This document shows positions 61,691-64,000 of a stretch of DNA of 64,000 nt, in pieces. Made by a program: the position numbers and the translations under genes. Below the pieces are notes generated by a model. The model did no database searches, had not been told where the DNA came from, and saw only the letters and a list, made by a program, of their open reading frames with translations. The stretch is from positions 713,393,202 through 713,457,201 of the forward strand of contig NC_064617.1 in NCBI RefSeq assembly GCF_023898315.1, given 5' to 3'. The DNA is from Schistocerca nitens (lineage: Eukaryota > Arthropoda > Insecta > Orthoptera > Acrididae). The stretch's first letter is position 1; every line of letters starts with the position of its first letter.

Positions 61691-63751
61691 ACGCTGGGAG
61701 GTGGCCCGTTATTTATGGGAATTACTCAACCTCTGAGTAGGCATGCTGACTGCCTACCAAGGGTTTGTCGAATCCATGGCATCTGGAAACGTTGCCGTGT
61801 TGCGTTGCAAAGGTGTTTTGGCTTGTCAGTGTATCTGCACCTCCTGCTTGAACGGAGCCGTTTCCAAGTGGGGTACGCCACCTCGCGTGGTTGGGTAGTA
61901 CTTGTGTGCTGGCACCGTCGTGTACCGATGCGTATGGCGACTCATCAGCGCAGGCAAACACGTTCCGTGCTTCCAGTGTCGGCGCCGCTGCTTCTCCCCA
62001 CATGGCGGTCTGTGTTCTGTGACGCATGACGGGCAGCGGCGAGCATGTGCGATAGTTACTTCTGCATTTTATAGCGGGGAGGTGATTCTGGCTGGTTCGA
62101 TTGCTCACCACTGCTTGTTGCCTAGTACTGTATTGCAGACTAGTCGGTTGGTTGTTGCAGCCCACGATAGTCGACGACGATCTCTTTCGTCAACATTTTG
62201 TTGGGACCATGGAGGCCTTTGATGGGCGTTTCCCCGTTTACGCTGTGGGTGTCAAAATTGCAGTCCGTTGACCATAAACTGGGCCCAAAGCATACGTTTG
62301 CATCCTAACTACACGACTGATAAACGATATTTCGTTCATTCCGAAACATTCTTAGTAGAACTGGTTGTAATAAGAGATTTCATTCGACGTTTCCTTTCGT
62401 CGCTTGTATCGCACACGTAGCATATTCGCTGACTTAATAGAAATTTGCTCTTTGGCCTTTGTGTAGTGCTCTGATTTATTTTTGATTTTTTAACTCTGGT
62501 ATCTTACCTTCTCTAATGACAGAAATGAATATTTTGCGTAAGAATTGGAGACAGTTTGTCAATTTATGATGTTTTTACAGTAAAATAACACAAAAATGTA
62601 CGAGCGGAAGGGAAGGAAAAAAAGACAATGAAAGTTGAGGACAAGAAGACAGGAAGCTGAAAACTGCACTTTCGATAACAATTTTGAGACATTCCTGACA
62701 GAAATATATAAAAAGAACTTTGTGAGAAGTAAAGATTAACTATTATTTCCCAAGATAAGCTATTAATTTTTTTGAAGTTGAGAAAATGTGCGATGTTTCT
62801 GATATTAGGAGGCAGATTATTCCGCATTAAAGTCCTCGCAACAACACCTGAACTGTAGATGAAGTTTAAAGTACCGGTACCTTAAAATGTAAGGCTTTGA
62901 TGTCTCATGGATTTTGTTGCCAGCAGATATTCGGAGCTGTGATTAGTGATGAGACGTTGAAGCAAAGTCATGTGGTTACCTCGCCTTCGGCCTTTATATA
63001 ACCAGGACAGTTTTCTGAAACAAGAGTAATGAGATCAGGTTGAGGAGTCGATGTTAGAATGAGGTCAAGGGGTCGTGAGCAGGCACAGGAGGAGCGGGGG
63101 AGGGAGTTCATGGGGGATGACTGCCCATCTTCCCAATTGCAAAAGCGCAGTGCTAACCACTGACATTATCAAATTATTATGATTGTTTTTAAACGTTTTA
63201 TATATTTTATTGTTATTGTTAATAAAATCTTAAGAATCTGTGGAACGTTAACGTTGAGGCGAAGGCAAGTTACATTTGGGAGGGGGGCGGGGGCTGGGGA
63301 GAGAGAAGGGGAAACTGTAAAACACAGCATCCCTTCCCGCCCCCCCCCCCTCCTCCCCCGACCTGGCCTGCCACTGGAACGAAACTCTGTATCCGCACCT
63401 TGTCGAGAGTTGTCGCCGTTTGGATCTTGTTGCCAGACGTTATTGTTGTCGAAGTTCAGGGCTAGTCCGCAGAACATCTTCCTTTCCATATTTCTGCAAC
63501 AAAGCTTTCCGTGTTTTCGTGTGATATGAAGCAACTCACCTTCCATAAAATGCTTAATGTAGTTTCATTCCAGTGTTAGTGCTCATCTCATATTATCACT
63601 CTTAGTAGTCTGGGGGCCCAGAGAGAAATCCATCTATTGCTGCACAACCATGGGTGGAAGTGTTCCACGCGCATGACAAAATCTCATCAAAGGCGGATCA
63701 GAGAATATTTGCCAAGGTTTGCCTTAAGTCCAAAATTGTGGTCCCAATCTA
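61691..63751. other. Unassigned region; LTR-like promoter trace and low-complexity patch
   Basis: 61691-62300 is GC-richer, with open but unrecognised ORFs on both strands; no domain found. 62300-63230 is AT-rich with nothing recognised. About 63277-63360 is a G-rich then C-rich low-complexity patch. Confidence 0.4.
62067..62073 (-). promoter_or_regulatory. Possible TATA box on the minus strand
   Basis: CTATAAAATGC on the minus strand stands in GC-rich sequence, as in an LTR promoter. There is no supporting Inr, LTR end or transcript evidence; could be chance. Confidence 0.2.
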
Positions 63752-64000
63752 CAGGGTGTTACAAAAAGGTAAGGCCAAACTTTCAGGAAACATTCCTCAC
63801 ACACAAAGAAAGAAAATATGTTATGTGGACTTATGTCCGGAAAGACTTACTTTCCATGTTAGAGCTCATTTTATTACTTCTCTTCAAATCATATTCATCA
63901 TGCAATGGAAACACACAGCAGCAAAACATTTGCCCTGAAATGAGGATTGACACATTGTTGGATGAACCATTCGCAGAAGTGTACCCGTGGAGGCCAATCA
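63752..64000 (-). mobile_element. Second DUF4817-type transposon, internally deleted, running off the window
   Basis: Begins CAGGGTGTTACAAAAAGGTA after TA (63750-63751) and closely follows the right inverted repeat and 3' UTR of the element at 55310-59887. At about 63937 it jumps directly to sequence matching the reverse complement of about 56000-56062 (mid-transposase, around WPPRVHFCEWFIQQCVNP). About 600 bp including the second and third catalytic blocks is therefore deleted. No LINE insertion in this copy. The other end lies beyond 64000. Confidence 0.88.

Noticed and set aside
61722..62165. 147-codon minus-strand ORF in a GC-richer stretch
   Set aside because: No recognisable domain, an overlapping ORF of similar length on the other strand, and surrounded by TE relics; not supported as a gene.
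1..64000. CRISPR arrays, operons, ribosome binding sites, phage-type features
   Set aside because: The sequence is eukaryotic; no regularly spaced repeats or bacterial gene organisation are visible.

Overview
This window is eukaryotic, almost certainly arthropod nuclear DNA. It is AT-rich, has no operon structure, and is built almost entirely of transposable elements (TEs) of insect type: RTE-clade, Jockey-superfamily and Penelope-like retroelements, BEL/Pao and Gypsy relics, Tc1/mariner, pogo-like and hAT DNA transposons, and tRNA-derived SINEs. The repeat families look to me like those of large orthopteran genomes, a Schistocerca-type locust being my best guess; that is recognition, not a database result. 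I see no convincing single-copy host protein gene.

Layout. 1-2440: large inverted repeat from a Penelope-like element (PLE). 3.8-8.4 kb: RTE LINE copy A with a perfect 9-bp target-site duplication (TSD), flanked by unclassified GA-rich repeats. 8.55-9.3 kb: second palindrome with a perfect 12-bp TSD. 9.3-19.9 kb: a TE-poor, AT-rich, non-coding island with microsatellites and one decayed SINE. 19.9-25.7 kb: an old RTE-like LINE split by a much younger Jockey/CR1-like LINE. 26-29 kb: Jockey and Gypsy relics. 29.4-33.2 kb: a mariner remnant, nested SINEs, a near-perfect palindrome and a Tc1 relic. 34.5-43.5 kb: a nest in which a BEL/Pao relic holds RTE copy B, which holds a PLE, which holds an intact Tc1-like transposon. 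44-47.4 kb: a LINE 3' end and a defective DNA transposon with ~80-bp terminal inverted repeats (TIRs). 49.3-52.8 kb: two RTE copies head to tail. 53-54.4 kb: a hAT-like relic split by a solo LTR. 54.6-59.9 kb: a mariner relic, then a DUF4817-type transposon carrying a full-length RTE (copy C) with an intact 987-codon ORF. 60-64 kb: another Tc1 relic with LINE and SINE insertions, and the start of a second DUF4817-type element.

Only two coding regions look intact: the Tc1-like transposase (38183-39205) and the RTE endonuclease/reverse transcriptase (56762-59725, minus). Everything else coding is pseudogenic. SINEs presumably depend on LINE machinery in trans. The most unusual signals are three PLE-derived palindromes; a recurrent stem-loop resembling the hammerhead-ribozyme core (CUGANGA, stem II, GAAA) in five repeats, including a bona fide PLE; a SINE family in which two different tRNA-like heads share one body; and a Tc1-like transposase with DD32E rather than DD34E spacing.
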